Shown here one piece after another: positions 9,353 through 17,999 of a DNA stretch of 64,000 bases. Within the stretch, counting starts at the first letter, position 1. Every line of letters starts with the position of its first letter. A program made the translations under genes and the position numbers. Origin of the DNA: Bacteroidales bacterium. GTDB lineage: Bacteria > Bacteroidota > Bacteroidia > Bacteroidales > Marinilabiliaceae. The notes under the pieces were generated by a model. It was not told the DNA's origin. It searched no databases and saw only the letters and a program-made list of their open reading frames with translations. The stretch is from contig CAAFWU010000047.1 of NCBI GenBank assembly GCA_900766825.1, forward strand, positions 1 through 64,000. The letters are read 5' to 3'.

Positions 9353-10591
9353 CTATTCCATGCCACGGCGTAGTCTTTCGTCGGCACGGCTTGGCTTTGC
9401 TGGTCTTGGCTTGCGAGCCAACCAGATGTGGAGTGCCACCGCCACCACAAAGTAGAACGCCGTTTGCCCCCAAAGCCACAAGAGTTCGGACCGCACGTGA
9501 GCAATGGTGCCGCCCATAGATGCCAGTCGCACATGAGCGTTGAGCCCAAAGGTGGAGGGAAAGAGACACGAAACGGCCTCCCAAATGGCAGGAATGCTGG
9601 CTCCAGGCCACGAGACACCGCTCATAAAGAGAAGTGGGATGGACATAAAGACAAAGAGCAGCATGCTATCCTCGCGTCGGAAGATGAGGAACGAGCACAC
9701 GATGCTGAAGCACGAGCAAGCCAGAACGTATGGCACCAAGAAAGACACCCAATGACCCTGATGAGCCAAACTGGGGAGCGAGAAACCATAGGTTACGCCC
9801 AAAAGCATATAGAGCCCCATGATGGTGAAGATGGGAGCCACAGCCGCCACCTTGGCCAGGACCACAAGAGCGGGTTGGTCGTAGCCTCTGAGACCGAGAT
9901 AGGTCACCGCCCCGCCATTTTTTTCGCGCGTGCGCCCCATGGCAATGCCCATGCCTATTACCATTGCCTGCTGCAGAATGAGCATAAGGATGGGAGGAAT
10001 GAGGAACGAAGCATAGCCCCCCTGAGGATTGAAGAGCTGAACGTGCTGATAGTCAATGGGGGCTTTGAGAACCTCCACCTGACGGTCGGTGAGCCCCACG
10101 GCCAAAACATCGGCTCGGAGTTCGCGGTTCATGAGAATGGATACGTTGCTGCAGGGCAAGAGGACATTCTTGTAGTAGATCATGGAACTGACGTCGGCAT
10201 AGGCAGCCACGCGGGTCTGCTGGCCATGCTGAATGTCGGCCTCGAATGTACTGGGAATGCGAACAATGCCAAAGACATCGCCACGTTCCATAAGGTGTTG
10301 AGCCTGCGCCATGTCTGGGCAATGGGCAGCTATGGACAGTTCGGGGCTGGCATCGATGCGGCGGAGGAAGAGACGCGAATGGGCAGAACGGCACTCGTCC
10401 ACCACAGCCACGGGCACGTCTCGGGCCACCTCGGTGCTGTATACATAGTAGTAGAGCAGCGGGTAGGCCAAAGGCAGCAGAACGAAGAAGATGAGCACAC
10501 CAGCGTCGTGCATCATCTCGTGCACCTCGTTCCACCAGACGGAGACAAAGTCGGTCCAGAGTTCGCGGAGCTTATTATGTTGGCTATGCAT
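9353..10591 (-). CDS. ABC-2 type transporter permease
   Basis: A 412-residue membrane protein with the ABC2_membrane_3 layout: a first membrane helix at about 32-51 (LIFFVLLPLAYPLLYYY), a large periplasmic domain (about 55-195) and five to six helices in the C-terminal half. It is the last gene of a three-gene minus-strand cluster with a second permease and a HlyD-type adaptor, as in multidrug or small-molecule exporters of the YbhFSR/YhiI kind. No ATP-binding subunit is encoded here. The start gives a short cytoplasmic N-terminus, as expected. Confidence 0.85.
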   Translation of the reverse strand: MHSQHNKLRELWTDFVSVWWNEVHEMMHDAGVLIFFVLLPLAYPLLYYYVYSTEVARDVPVAVVDECRSAHSRLFLRRIDASPELSIAAHCPDMAQAQHLMERGDVFGIVRIPSTFEADIQHGQQTRVAAYADVSSMIYYKNVLLPCSNVSILMNRELRADVLAVGLTDRQVEVLKAPIDYQHVQLFNPQGGYASFLIPPILMLILQQAMVIGMGIAMGRTREKNGGAVTYLGLRGYDQPALVVLAKVAAVAPIFTIMGLYMLLGVTYGFSLPSLAHQGHWVSFLVPYVLACSCFSIVCSFLIFRREDSMLLFVFMSIPLLFMSGVSWPGASIPAIWEAVSCLFPSTFGLNAHVRLASMGGTIAHVRSELLWLWGQTAFYFVVAVALHIWLARKPRPAKPSRADERLRRGME

Positions 10592-10635
10592 GAGGGTGTT
10601 ATGCTATCGGGTAACAAGGAGAGATTGGTACAGAA

Positions 10636-11826
10636 TTAGGGTTTGTACTCCACCGAGCAAAAGGCTCTTTTGAGTCGGGGCAAGAGGGGGAGCGGCAGAG
10701 CCACAAGCAGGAGCAGAGCCACAATGGGCCGCCAAGCGTAGACAAGAGCATAGCCATTGAGGGCCTGATTGGCATAGACCAGAAAATAGTCTCGGAGGGG
10801 GAAGACCCAAGAGAGTGCCTGCATGAGTGGCGTCATGGCTGTGGTGGGAAACGAGAAGCCTGCCATGGGTATGGAGAGGACACCCAGCAGAGCCGCGCCC
10901 GACATGGCCATTCGCATCTGACCAGCAAAAAGGGCAAAGATGGCGGTGCCCAACCCTTGTGCAGCCCAGATGGCAAGGAGGCCAAGCCCCATCATAACCA
11001 GCAGATTGCACTGACAGGGGTAGCCCATGATGCGATAGAAAAAGACCTGTATGGTGGCCAGCACAGTGGCATAGAGGGCTGTTTGGGGCAGCAGTTTGCC
11101 CGCCAGAGCCACCGATACGGAGCCTTGTGCCAAGTGGTTGAGCAAGAAGGCTTGAGTGCCCAGTTTCCACTCTATGCCCAAAGCATAGGCCGTGGTGAGC
11201 ATGACCAGCATTAGCACTATGCCAGGCAGAATGAGGTTGTTGAGCAAAACACCATAGTTGAGACAGGGGTTGCCCATGGGGTGGGTCTCAATAACAATGG
11301 GTTGCAAAATGCCCAGCGCTCGAGCGTCGGATATGCCCTTGGCCTGCAGTGTGGCTTTATTTATGGCAATGCCAGACATTTCGGATATGACCTTGAGATC
11401 CTTCATGAGCAGCGAGCCCGCCACAAAGTAGGAGTCGTTGGTGTAGAAGGATATCATGGGCTGTCGGCTGGCAAGGGCCTCGCTGGTGGTGCCTCGGGGG
11501 ATGTAGAAAAAGGCATAGATCTCGCCTCGTTGCATGGCTTGGCGTGCCTCGGCAAAGGAGGCGTAGCGGTGGCTGAGGCCAGTGGTTTTCATGGTGGAGA
11601 GGATACGGACAATGCTGCGCGTGGTCTGCGAATCGTCTTCGTCCACAAGACCAGTGGGTAGGCGTTCGGGCAAGCCGCTGTACATCATGGTGCAGAAGAA
11701 TAGGGTGGCAAAGAGCGGAGCCACCAACATGCAGAAGATGAGCAGCGGACGGCGCTTGAACACCCCCACCTCGCGCTTCGCTATGCGCCAGACCAATAGG
11801 CATTTATGGGCAAAATGGAATGACAT
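10636..11826 (-). CDS. ABC-2 type transporter permease
   Basis: A 396-residue paralogue of the neighbouring permease with the same architecture: first helix near residues 28-48 (LLIFCMLVAPLFATLFF), large external domain, then a multi-helix C-terminal half. The frame is open to 11889, but the ATG at 11826 places the first helix at the same distance from the start as in the partner. The two permeases (gap 44 bases) probably form a heterodimer. Substrate is unknown. Confidence 0.83.
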   Translation of the reverse strand: MSFHFAHKCLLVWRIAKREVGVFKRRPLLIFCMLVAPLFATLFFCTMMYSGLPERLPTGLVDEDDSQTTRSIVRILSTMKTTGLSHRYASFAEARQAMQRGEIYAFFYIPRGTTSEALASRQPMISFYTNDSYFVAGSLLMKDLKVISEMSGIAINKATLQAKGISDARALGILQPIVIETHPMGNPCLNYGVLLNNLILPGIVLMLVMLTTAYALGIEWKLGTQAFLLNHLAQGSVSVALAGKLLPQTALYATVLATIQVFFYRIMGYPCQCNLLVMMGLGLLAIWAAQGLGTAIFALFAGQMRMAMSGAALLGVLSIPMAGFSFPTTAMTPLMQALSWVFPLRDYFLVYANQALNGYALVYAWRPIVALLLLVALPLPLLPRLKRAFCSVEYKP

Positions 11827-11897
11827 GATTGCGGGTGTGAGGGCTACTATTTCTTGGGTGGGGGGAAAAAGGAAAACTACGGTAGGCACCGAAGGGT

Positions 11898-12884
11898 TTA
11901 GGGGCGATTGATGATAACCGACATGCCAGCACGCACGTCGGCGACCTGAGCGGCATCGGTGGGCACGGCTTTTACTTCAAAGGTCTTGAGGTCGTACTTA
12001 TCGAGGGCCTTGGTGGCCTTCCAGATGGCGTAGGTGCCCACATCTTTCATTTTGGTTATGCGGACCTGAATGTTGCGGTCGAGGGCGGGAATGTAGGCCG
12101 AGACCTCGGTGCCGATGTTGAGGTTGGGTAGCAGGTCTTCGCGGACGTTGAAAGTGAACCACACTTTGCCCTCGATGGCCACGTTCATTATTGGGGCACC
12201 CGTGCCAACCAGTTCGCCCAATTGGGGGAAAATCTCGGTTACGAGGCCATCATCGAGGGCCACGAGGGTCATCTCGCCAATGTAGGAGTTGACTTCGCTA
12301 ACGGCTTGCTGGGCTTGGGCCACTTTGGCTTTGGCGGCCATGCGGTCCTCAACTTGGGCTCCGGCTAAGGCCATATCGTATTGACTTTTGGCTGCTCGCT
12401 CGGTGGCACGGTAGGCATCGAGCTGGGCTTTGGCTTCGTCTCGCTTCTGTTCGGAGACCACGCTGTCTTGGAATAGGGCCTCGACACGGTTGTAGGTCTT
12501 TTGGGCAACATCGAGCCCCGCAATGGCCTTCTGCCACATCTCGTAGGCTGACTGAATTTGCTCTTTGCGGGCACCAGCGTTGGCTTTGTCCTCCATGGCC
12601 ATGGCGGCATTGAGCAGGGCTTGGGCTTGACCAGCTTTGGCCTCTACATCGGGGGCTTCGAGCAGGGCCAGAGTGTCGCCCTTGTGAACATAATCGCCCT
12701 CCTCGACCATGAGGGCACTGATGCGGCCAGGCACTTTACTGCTTATGCGGTATTGGGTCACCTCGGCCTCGCCTTGCAGCACCTCTACACGGTCTGGCTG
12801 GCTGAGACCCACAATGACCACGGCGGCTATGACGCAGAGCAGGACAATGGCGAAAACTATGGTTATGTTGACTTTTTTGCTCAT
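11898..12884 (-). CDS. HlyD-family periplasmic adaptor (membrane fusion protein)
   Basis: A 328-residue protein with one N-terminal membrane anchor (VNITIVFAIVLLCVIAAVVIV), a biotinyl-lipoyl-like half-motif (RISSKVPGRISALMVEEGDYV), a long alpha-helical hairpin rich in Ala/Glu/Lys, and a returning lipoyl half (LVALDDGLVTEIFPQLGELV). These adaptors bridge inner-membrane transporters to an outer-membrane TolC-type channel. Start 12884 is chosen over 13013 because it directly precedes the anchor. It is the first gene of the exporter cluster and is divergent from an AraC regulator. Confidence 0.9.
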   Translation of the reverse strand: MSKKVNITIVFAIVLLCVIAAVVIVGLSQPDRVEVLQGEAEVTQYRISSKVPGRISALMVEEGDYVHKGDTLALLEAPDVEAKAGQAQALLNAAMAMEDKANAGARKEQIQSAYEMWQKAIAGLDVAQKTYNRVEALFQDSVVSEQKRDEAKAQLDAYRATERAAKSQYDMALAGAQVEDRMAAKAKVAQAQQAVSEVNSYIGEMTLVALDDGLVTEIFPQLGELVGTGAPIMNVAIEGKVWFTFNVREDLLPNLNIGTEVSAYIPALDRNIQVRITKMKDVGTYAIWKATKALDKYDLKTFEVKAVPTDAAQVADVRAGMSVIINRP

Positions 12885-13086
12885 TGCAAGAGTGGTTTTG
12901 GGGATGTAAGAAAATGGGTGGGATGAATGATGATTTTTACCATGTGCAAAATAGGTGAACAAAATTGACCTTAGCAATAGGTTAGAGTGCTTAAAATTGG
13001 AGATTTGCAACACATTTGATTAAAATACGCATAAAATTTTGGAGTAAAGCAATAGGACTTTTTAAGCATAAAGAGATGGAAAGTGG

Positions 13087-13094
13087 TATATTTG
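13087..13094 (+). promoter_or_regulatory. -7 promoter element of the AraC gene
   Basis: TATATTTG matches the Bacteroidetes -7 consensus TAnnTTTG, 33 bases before the chosen start codon. No clear -33 TTTG was found at the usual spacing. An AGGAGG at 13112-13117 gives an unusually good ribosome binding site for this phylum and supports the start at 13128. Confidence 0.6.
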
Positions 13095-13127
13095 TGGAAA
13101 TCAAAAGCAACAGGAGGGGACAGAAAC

Positions 13128-14063
13128 ATGACGAATCACACACATCACAAGGATAATCTGAATAACATATCGATTGCCAAACTGCGCGAATATCGATTCG
13201 ACTTTGTGACCGCCTACCGCGACAAACTTATTGTGTCGGAGTCCATTAGCACGCTCAATATGTTCAAAGACCCATGCCGTGTGGACGGGATGGTAATCTT
13301 TGTTTGTCTCAAAGGCGAGGTGGATTGTTTGGTGGACCTAAAGCGCTATCACCTGACGTCTGGCACCATGCTAATAAATTTCACGAGCAGCATAATACAA
13401 GTTATCGACGCCAAGGATATGAGTGCATTGGCAGCCTTAGCCTCGTATAGCTACATTGATAAGTTGCAGGTTGACATAGAGAGCAAGCTATCGCTCTATC
13501 TGGGCGTAAAGAATTGTGCCATAGCCCAATTGCCCATGAGCGAAGTGAGGGCCTTCGACGCCATTTTTGGCTTGATGCGCAAGACCATGACAGACAAGCG
13601 GGAGGACAGCGATGCCACTCTGGATGCCATGGTGGCCGTGCTGGCACGCATGGTAATTTCGGCCATGAAGGTCTTTGGCGAGGTCAAAGAGATTTCGCAC
13701 GGCAGCAAACATATGTCTCGTTCCGAAGAGATTTTTGAGAACTTTATGAGTCTGCTGTCGCTGCGCCGAGCCCACGAACGCAACCTGAACTATTATGCCA
13801 CCGAAATGGGCATAACACCCAACTACTTGTCGCTGGTGGTGCGCAACGTGAGTGGCAAGAGCGCCGCCGAGTGGATTAACGAGTACACCATAAATGAGGC
13901 CAAGGTGCTGTTGCGCTTCTCGGAGATGAGTGTGCAACATATTGCAGAAAATCTGGGCTTTCCTTCACAATCATCGTTCGGCAAGTTCTTTAAACAATAC
14001 GTTGGAGTAAGCCCAAGCAACTTCCGCAAGAGAGAGGAGAGAGAGGATGGTAACGAAGTGTAA
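13128..14063 (+). CDS. AraC-family transcriptional regulator
   Basis: A 311-residue regulator. The C-terminal about 100 residues hold two helix-turn-helix motifs typical of AraC/XylS (MGITPNYLSLVVRN and VQHIAENLGFPSQSSFGKFF followed by GVSPSNFRK). The N-terminal about 190 residues form a cupin-like sensing domain with no recognised ligand. The start at 13128 is set by the AGGAGG site. It is divergent from the HlyD/permease cluster, so it probably controls that exporter; this is inference from layout. Confidence 0.9.
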   Translation: MTNHTHHKDNLNNISIAKLREYRFDFVTAYRDKLIVSESISTLNMFKDPCRVDGMVIFVCLKGEVDCLVDLKRYHLTSGTMLINFTSSIIQVIDAKDMSALAALASYSYIDKLQVDIESKLSLYLGVKNCAIAQLPMSEVRAFDAIFGLMRKTMTDKREDSDATLDAMVAVLARMVISAMKVFGEVKEISHGSKHMSRSEEIFENFMSLLSLRRAHERNLNYYATEMGITPNYLSLVVRNVSGKSAAEWINEYTINEAKVLLRFSEMSVQHIAENLGFPSQSSFGKFFKQYVGVSPSNFRKREEREDGNEV

Positions 14064-14128
14064 GGCGATAGGGCTGTGTAATTGGTGGCGTTGCTTTTCT
14101 GATCCCGCACCACTGTGCATAAGATAGA

Positions 14129-14173
14129 AGAAACGTGTAGCAATCTGGTCTGTATTGATTGCTACACGTTTCT
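14129..14173. terminator. Bidirectional terminator
   Basis: A perfect 17-bp inverted repeat (AGAAACGTGTAGCAATC at 14129-14145, complement at 14157-14173) with an 11-base loop, lying between two convergent genes. Confidence 0.75.
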
Positions 14174-14201
14174 GTTTGCTTCCACCCTCGTTATATGTTC
14201 C

Positions 14202-15734
14202 CTATCGGCCAACAGGCGAGCTATTGCCTTTGCCTTTGTTGAACCAAGCGTTGCCGCGGGAGTTGGAGCTGGAACTGGAGCGCGACTGACGCGAGTTGTA
14301 GGACGAGCCCGAACTGCGGGAAGATTTATTTGAGCGGGTCTGGCTCGCCTTCTTGCCCGACTGGCGGTCGGCAGCGCCCCACCCTATGGATGTGCCAGCT
14401 CGGCGTTGGTCGGCGGGCTGAATGCTTTCGGCCAGTTCGCTCATGGTGGCCCCACTCTTGTTGGGCTTGGCCCCCTTTTCCACGGTCACCTGAATGTCGC
14501 TTTGAAAGACCCAAGCATCGCCATCGAGTTTATAGGCATCGTAGCTTAGGTCGGGACCATAGTAGGCAAATTGACCCACCATGAGGCGGTCGCTGGGTTC
14601 AAGATGATCCATGACAATCATGCCACTCTCGGGGTCCTGAAAAATCTGCATGCTGGCTTGGTTGGAGTAGGTAAAAATTCGTCGGCGGTAGGTGGCCGTT
14701 GGGTGCACAAAGGCTTTGGCTCCAAAGGAGACCGAGTTGCCGTTGATGCTCAGCACATCCAGCACACGCCTTTTGACCGAGACGTCGGCTCCCTTGAACC
14801 CGACCAGAACATAGCACTGGTTGTGGCCCATGGAGAAGGGAATCATGGCAGTGTAGACGGCACCGTACCATTTGTTGCAGTTAAGCACGGCCTGCTCGGG
14901 CTGACCTATTTTGTCGGAGGCATCGTTGAGGGCATTGACCGTGAGCTTACCCTTGCGGCCGAAGCGAACCAGCCATCCGCCGCAGTGCGACGAGAAGTCT
15001 TTGTTGGCCACAAGATAGGTGACCATGCGAACATTGCCATCGGGGTCGTCGCAGACCTGCGCCTCTGGCCATCCGCTCACAAAGGGGTCGGTGAGGAGGG
15101 CACTGTTGGTCTTGACACACTTGCGGAGTAGGCCCTCGTCGCGTTCCTTGGCCTCGGCCGAGAACTTGAGGTTGGTGAGGGTGCTAAAGCAGAGTCGGCA
15201 TAGGACGTTGGGAATGGCGTAGCGCTCATCGCCCTTGGCATCCACAACGCTTAGGCGTCCGTCCGCTGTGCCACGGATGGTTAGGGTGGTGTCGGGGCAG
15301 AGAAATTGGTCGGCAAAGGCGGCAATGCGTCCTTCGTCAACATCGGGTCGGCAAGCCATCCAAACAAGGCGCACACGGTTGGCCCGCTGCCACAACCCAC
15401 ACCAGAGAGTCTGGGTGGGCAGGTCAACACGCTGGAGACCAGCAGGAGCCCACTGGGTCAAGACACTGTCGGGCACTTGCGACAACAAGTCGCCAGAGGC
15501 TTGCTGCCATTGGGGCAAGGCATAGGAGAATGCGGGCGCATCGGCCGAGCGCAAGAGGGAGAGGGTGAGAGCCTGGACCCTTCGGAGCGAGCTCTGAAAG
15601 GGCTGTTCGGACACCGAGGGGCTCACGCCAACTGAGTCGGAACTCGAAACCGAGCACTGCGCACATATATAATAGGTATGTCCGGCCACGAGACAAGACA
15701 AAAGAGAGACAAAGAGGCGGCGACAGAAAGTCAT
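14202..15734 (-). CDS. Secreted protein of unknown function with Ser/Arg-rich tail
   Basis: A 510-residue protein with an N-terminal signal peptide (LFVSLLSCLVAGHTYYICAQ). I do not recognise a family. The central part is a mixed globular sequence without obvious catalytic motifs. The last about 70 residues are low-complexity and rich in Ser, Arg, Asn and Gly, and probably unstructured. It lies divergently next to recG, about 145 bases away, with a shared upstream region. Confidence 0.7.
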   Translation of the reverse strand: MTFCRRLFVSLLSCLVAGHTYYICAQCSVSSSDSVGVSPSVSEQPFQSSLRRVQALTLSLLRSADAPAFSYALPQWQQASGDLLSQVPDSVLTQWAPAGLQRVDLPTQTLWCGLWQRANRVRLVWMACRPDVDEGRIAAFADQFLCPDTTLTIRGTADGRLSVVDAKGDERYAIPNVLCRLCFSTLTNLKFSAEAKERDEGLLRKCVKTNSALLTDPFVSGWPEAQVCDDPDGNVRMVTYLVANKDFSSHCGGWLVRFGRKGKLTVNALNDASDKIGQPEQAVLNCNKWYGAVYTAMIPFSMGHNQCYVLVGFKGADVSVKRRVLDVLSINGNSVSFGAKAFVHPTATYRRRIFTYSNQASMQIFQDPESGMIVMDHLEPSDRLMVGQFAYYGPDLSYDAYKLDGDAWVFQSDIQVTVEKGAKPNKSGATMSELAESIQPADQRRAGTSIGWGAADRQSGKKASQTRSNKSSRSSGSSYNSRQSRSSSSSNSRGNAWFNKGKGNSSPVGR

Positions 15735-15878
15735 ATTTTTTTACTACTTTTATGTTTGATGTCGTGCCCAAAGGGAGCCCCCATGAGAAAAAAAGAGGCT
15801 CCAATGGTGCAACGAAGATAGCATAAATTACTGAGGTGAGGTGCAATTGGCGTGCCACACTGACGCAAGAGAGTCCGA

Positions 15879-17966
15879 ATGGCAATAGATCTAACATACG
15901 TTAAAGGCGTGGGTCCCAACAGAGCCAAAGTCTTGGCCAATGAACTGGAGATGCATAGCGGCGAGGAGATGCTGGAATATTTCCCCTACCGCTATGTGGA
16001 CCGGAGGCGTGTATATAAGATAAGCGAGCTGGACGCCAACGCGGCCTATGTGCAGATTTTGGGACGCTTTGTGCAGTGGCAAGAGAACGGACAGGGAGCC
16101 AGACACCGCATGGTGGCACAGTTTACCGATGGCACAGGCTCCATAGACGTGGTGTGGTTTCAGAGCGTGAAGACCCTAAAGGACATACTGAACACACAGG
16201 ACCTCTTTCTGCTCTTTGGCAAACCCACAGTGTTCAACGGGAGGCTGAACATGGTGCACCCCGAGATGGAGCGCAACCCCGATCAGGACAAACGAGGCGA
16301 AGCGCTAACCCCCATGTACGAGACCACCGAGGCCATGAAACGCTGTGGTCTGAACAGCAAACAGGTTGGCAAAATCATAGGCAATATTTTCACTACCCTG
16401 ACGTTAAGTGGAATAAGAGAGACGCTCCCCGCTTGGCTAATAACGCAGCACCACATCATGGGTCGCGCCCAAGCCCTCTGGACCGTTCACAACCCCACCG
16501 ACCAAGAGGGGCTAAAACACGCGCGCTTCCGTCTGAAATTCGAGGAGCTCTTCTATATCCAGTTGGCTCTGCTACGCAACCGCAACCGCACTCGGCAGCA
16601 GGTGATGGGCATACGCTTCGACCGCCCAGGTCCTCAGCTCAACGAACTATACCGACACCACTTACAGTTTGAGCCAACAGGAGCCCAAAAGAGGGTTGTT
16701 CATGAAATATGGAACGACCTCCGCAGCGGGCGCCAAATGAACCGACTGGTGCAGGGCGATGTGGGCAGCGGCAAGACACTAGTGGCCCTCATGAGCATGC
16801 TCATGGTCACAGGCAACGGACGTCAGGCCTGCCTAATGGCACCCACCGAGATTTTGGCTCAGCAACACTTCGAAGGTCTGAGCAAACAGTTGGGCGACAT
16901 GAATGTAAGGATTGCCCTGCTAACGGGCTCAATAAAAGGGGCGGCACGCAAACGCACCCTCGAGGCCTTGGCTCAGGGCGAGATAAACATCCTTGTGGGC
17001 ACACATGCACTTATTGAACCCACGGTTATATTCAAAGATCTGGCTCTCTGCGTCATAGACGAGCAACATAGGTTTGGTGTGGAGCAACGAGCCAAGCTCT
17101 GGCGCAAGAACGCCACCCCACCCCACGTGCTGGTGATGACGGCCACCCCAATTCCCCGAACTCTGGCCATGACCGTGTATGGAGATTTGGACGTGAGCGT
17201 TATTGACGAGATGCCCCCTGGTCGCAAACCCGTGCAGACCGAACATTACTATCATCACAACCGCAACCGCCTGAATATGTTCATACGCAACGAGTTGCAA
17301 AAAGGCAGGCAGGTTTACGTTGTCTACCCCCTCATAAAAGAGAGCGAACGAGCGGACTACAAAAACCTCATGGAGGGCTATGAATTTATGCGCCAATGCT
17401 TTCCCGAATACGAGATATGCATGGTTCATGGTCAGCTAAATGCCGAGCAGAAAGAGAGTGCCATGCAGCGTTTTGTGAGTGGAGCCGCTCGCATCATGGT
17501 GGCCACCACGGTCATAGAGGTGGGTGTGAACGTGCCCAACGCCAGCGTGATGGTCATAGAGAGCGCCGAACGTTTTGGTCTAAGCCAGCTCCACCAGCTC
17601 CGCGGACGTGTGGGCCGAGGTGCCGACCAGAGCTATTGCATACTAATGACCCCCATGGAAATGGCTCGCGAGACACGCCGACGCATAGAGATAATGTGCT
17701 CCACCACAGACGGATTCGAGATTGCCGAAGCCGACATGCGCATGCGAGGTCCTGGCGACATTGAGGGAACCCAACAGAGCGGTGTGCCATTCCGCCTTCG
17801 CATGGCCGACTTGGCACGCGATGGCGAGATTGTGAACTTTGCGCGCGAACGAGCCGAGGAGATTCTGAAGATGGACCCCTTGCTCACAAGCCCCAACAGC
17901 ATTGTGCTAACCCAGCGGCTTGCCGAACTGCAAGGCAACGCCAAAAACTGGAGCATGATAAGTTAG
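15879..17966 (+). CDS. recG: ATP-dependent DNA helicase RecG
   Basis: A 695-residue superfamily 2 helicase of normal RecG length. The N-terminal wedge domain opens with VKGVGPNRAKVL and YFPYRYVDR. Walker A is GDVGSGKT (293-300) and motif II is DEQHRFG (394-400). The C-terminal helicase lobe carries VATTVIEVGVNVPNA and QLRGRVGR. RecG reverses stalled replication forks and processes recombination junctions. The start is fixed by the conserved N-terminus. The next gene begins about 30 bases downstream and may be co-transcribed. Confidence 0.97.
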   Translation: MAIDLTYVKGVGPNRAKVLANELEMHSGEEMLEYFPYRYVDRRRVYKISELDANAAYVQILGRFVQWQENGQGARHRMVAQFTDGTGSIDVVWFQSVKTLKDILNTQDLFLLFGKPTVFNGRLNMVHPEMERNPDQDKRGEALTPMYETTEAMKRCGLNSKQVGKIIGNIFTTLTLSGIRETLPAWLITQHHIMGRAQALWTVHNPTDQEGLKHARFRLKFEELFYIQLALLRNRNRTRQQVMGIRFDRPGPQLNELYRHHLQFEPTGAQKRVVHEIWNDLRSGRQMNRLVQGDVGSGKTLVALMSMLMVTGNGRQACLMAPTEILAQQHFEGLSKQLGDMNVRIALLTGSIKGAARKRTLEALAQGEINILVGTHALIEPTVIFKDLALCVIDEQHRFGVEQRAKLWRKNATPPHVLVMTATPIPRTLAMTVYGDLDVSVIDEMPPGRKPVQTEHYYHHNRNRLNMFIRNELQKGRQVYVVYPLIKESERADYKNLMEGYEFMRQCFPEYEICMVHGQLNAEQKESAMQRFVSGAARIMVATTVIEVGVNVPNASVMVIESAERFGLSQLHQLRGRVGRGADQSYCILMTPMEMARETRRRIEIMCSTTDGFEIAEADMRMRGPGDIEGTQQSGVPFRLRMADLARDGEIVNFARERAEEILKMDPLLTSPNSIVLTQRLAELQGNAKNWSMIS

Positions 17967-17999
17967 GCAATATTGAAAAACAATCACAAAACAAACAAT

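Noticed and set aside
14202..15734. Ser/Arg-rich tail taken as a type IX sorting domain
   Set aside because: The tail is low-complexity and lacks the beta-sandwich pattern and conserved motifs of such domains.
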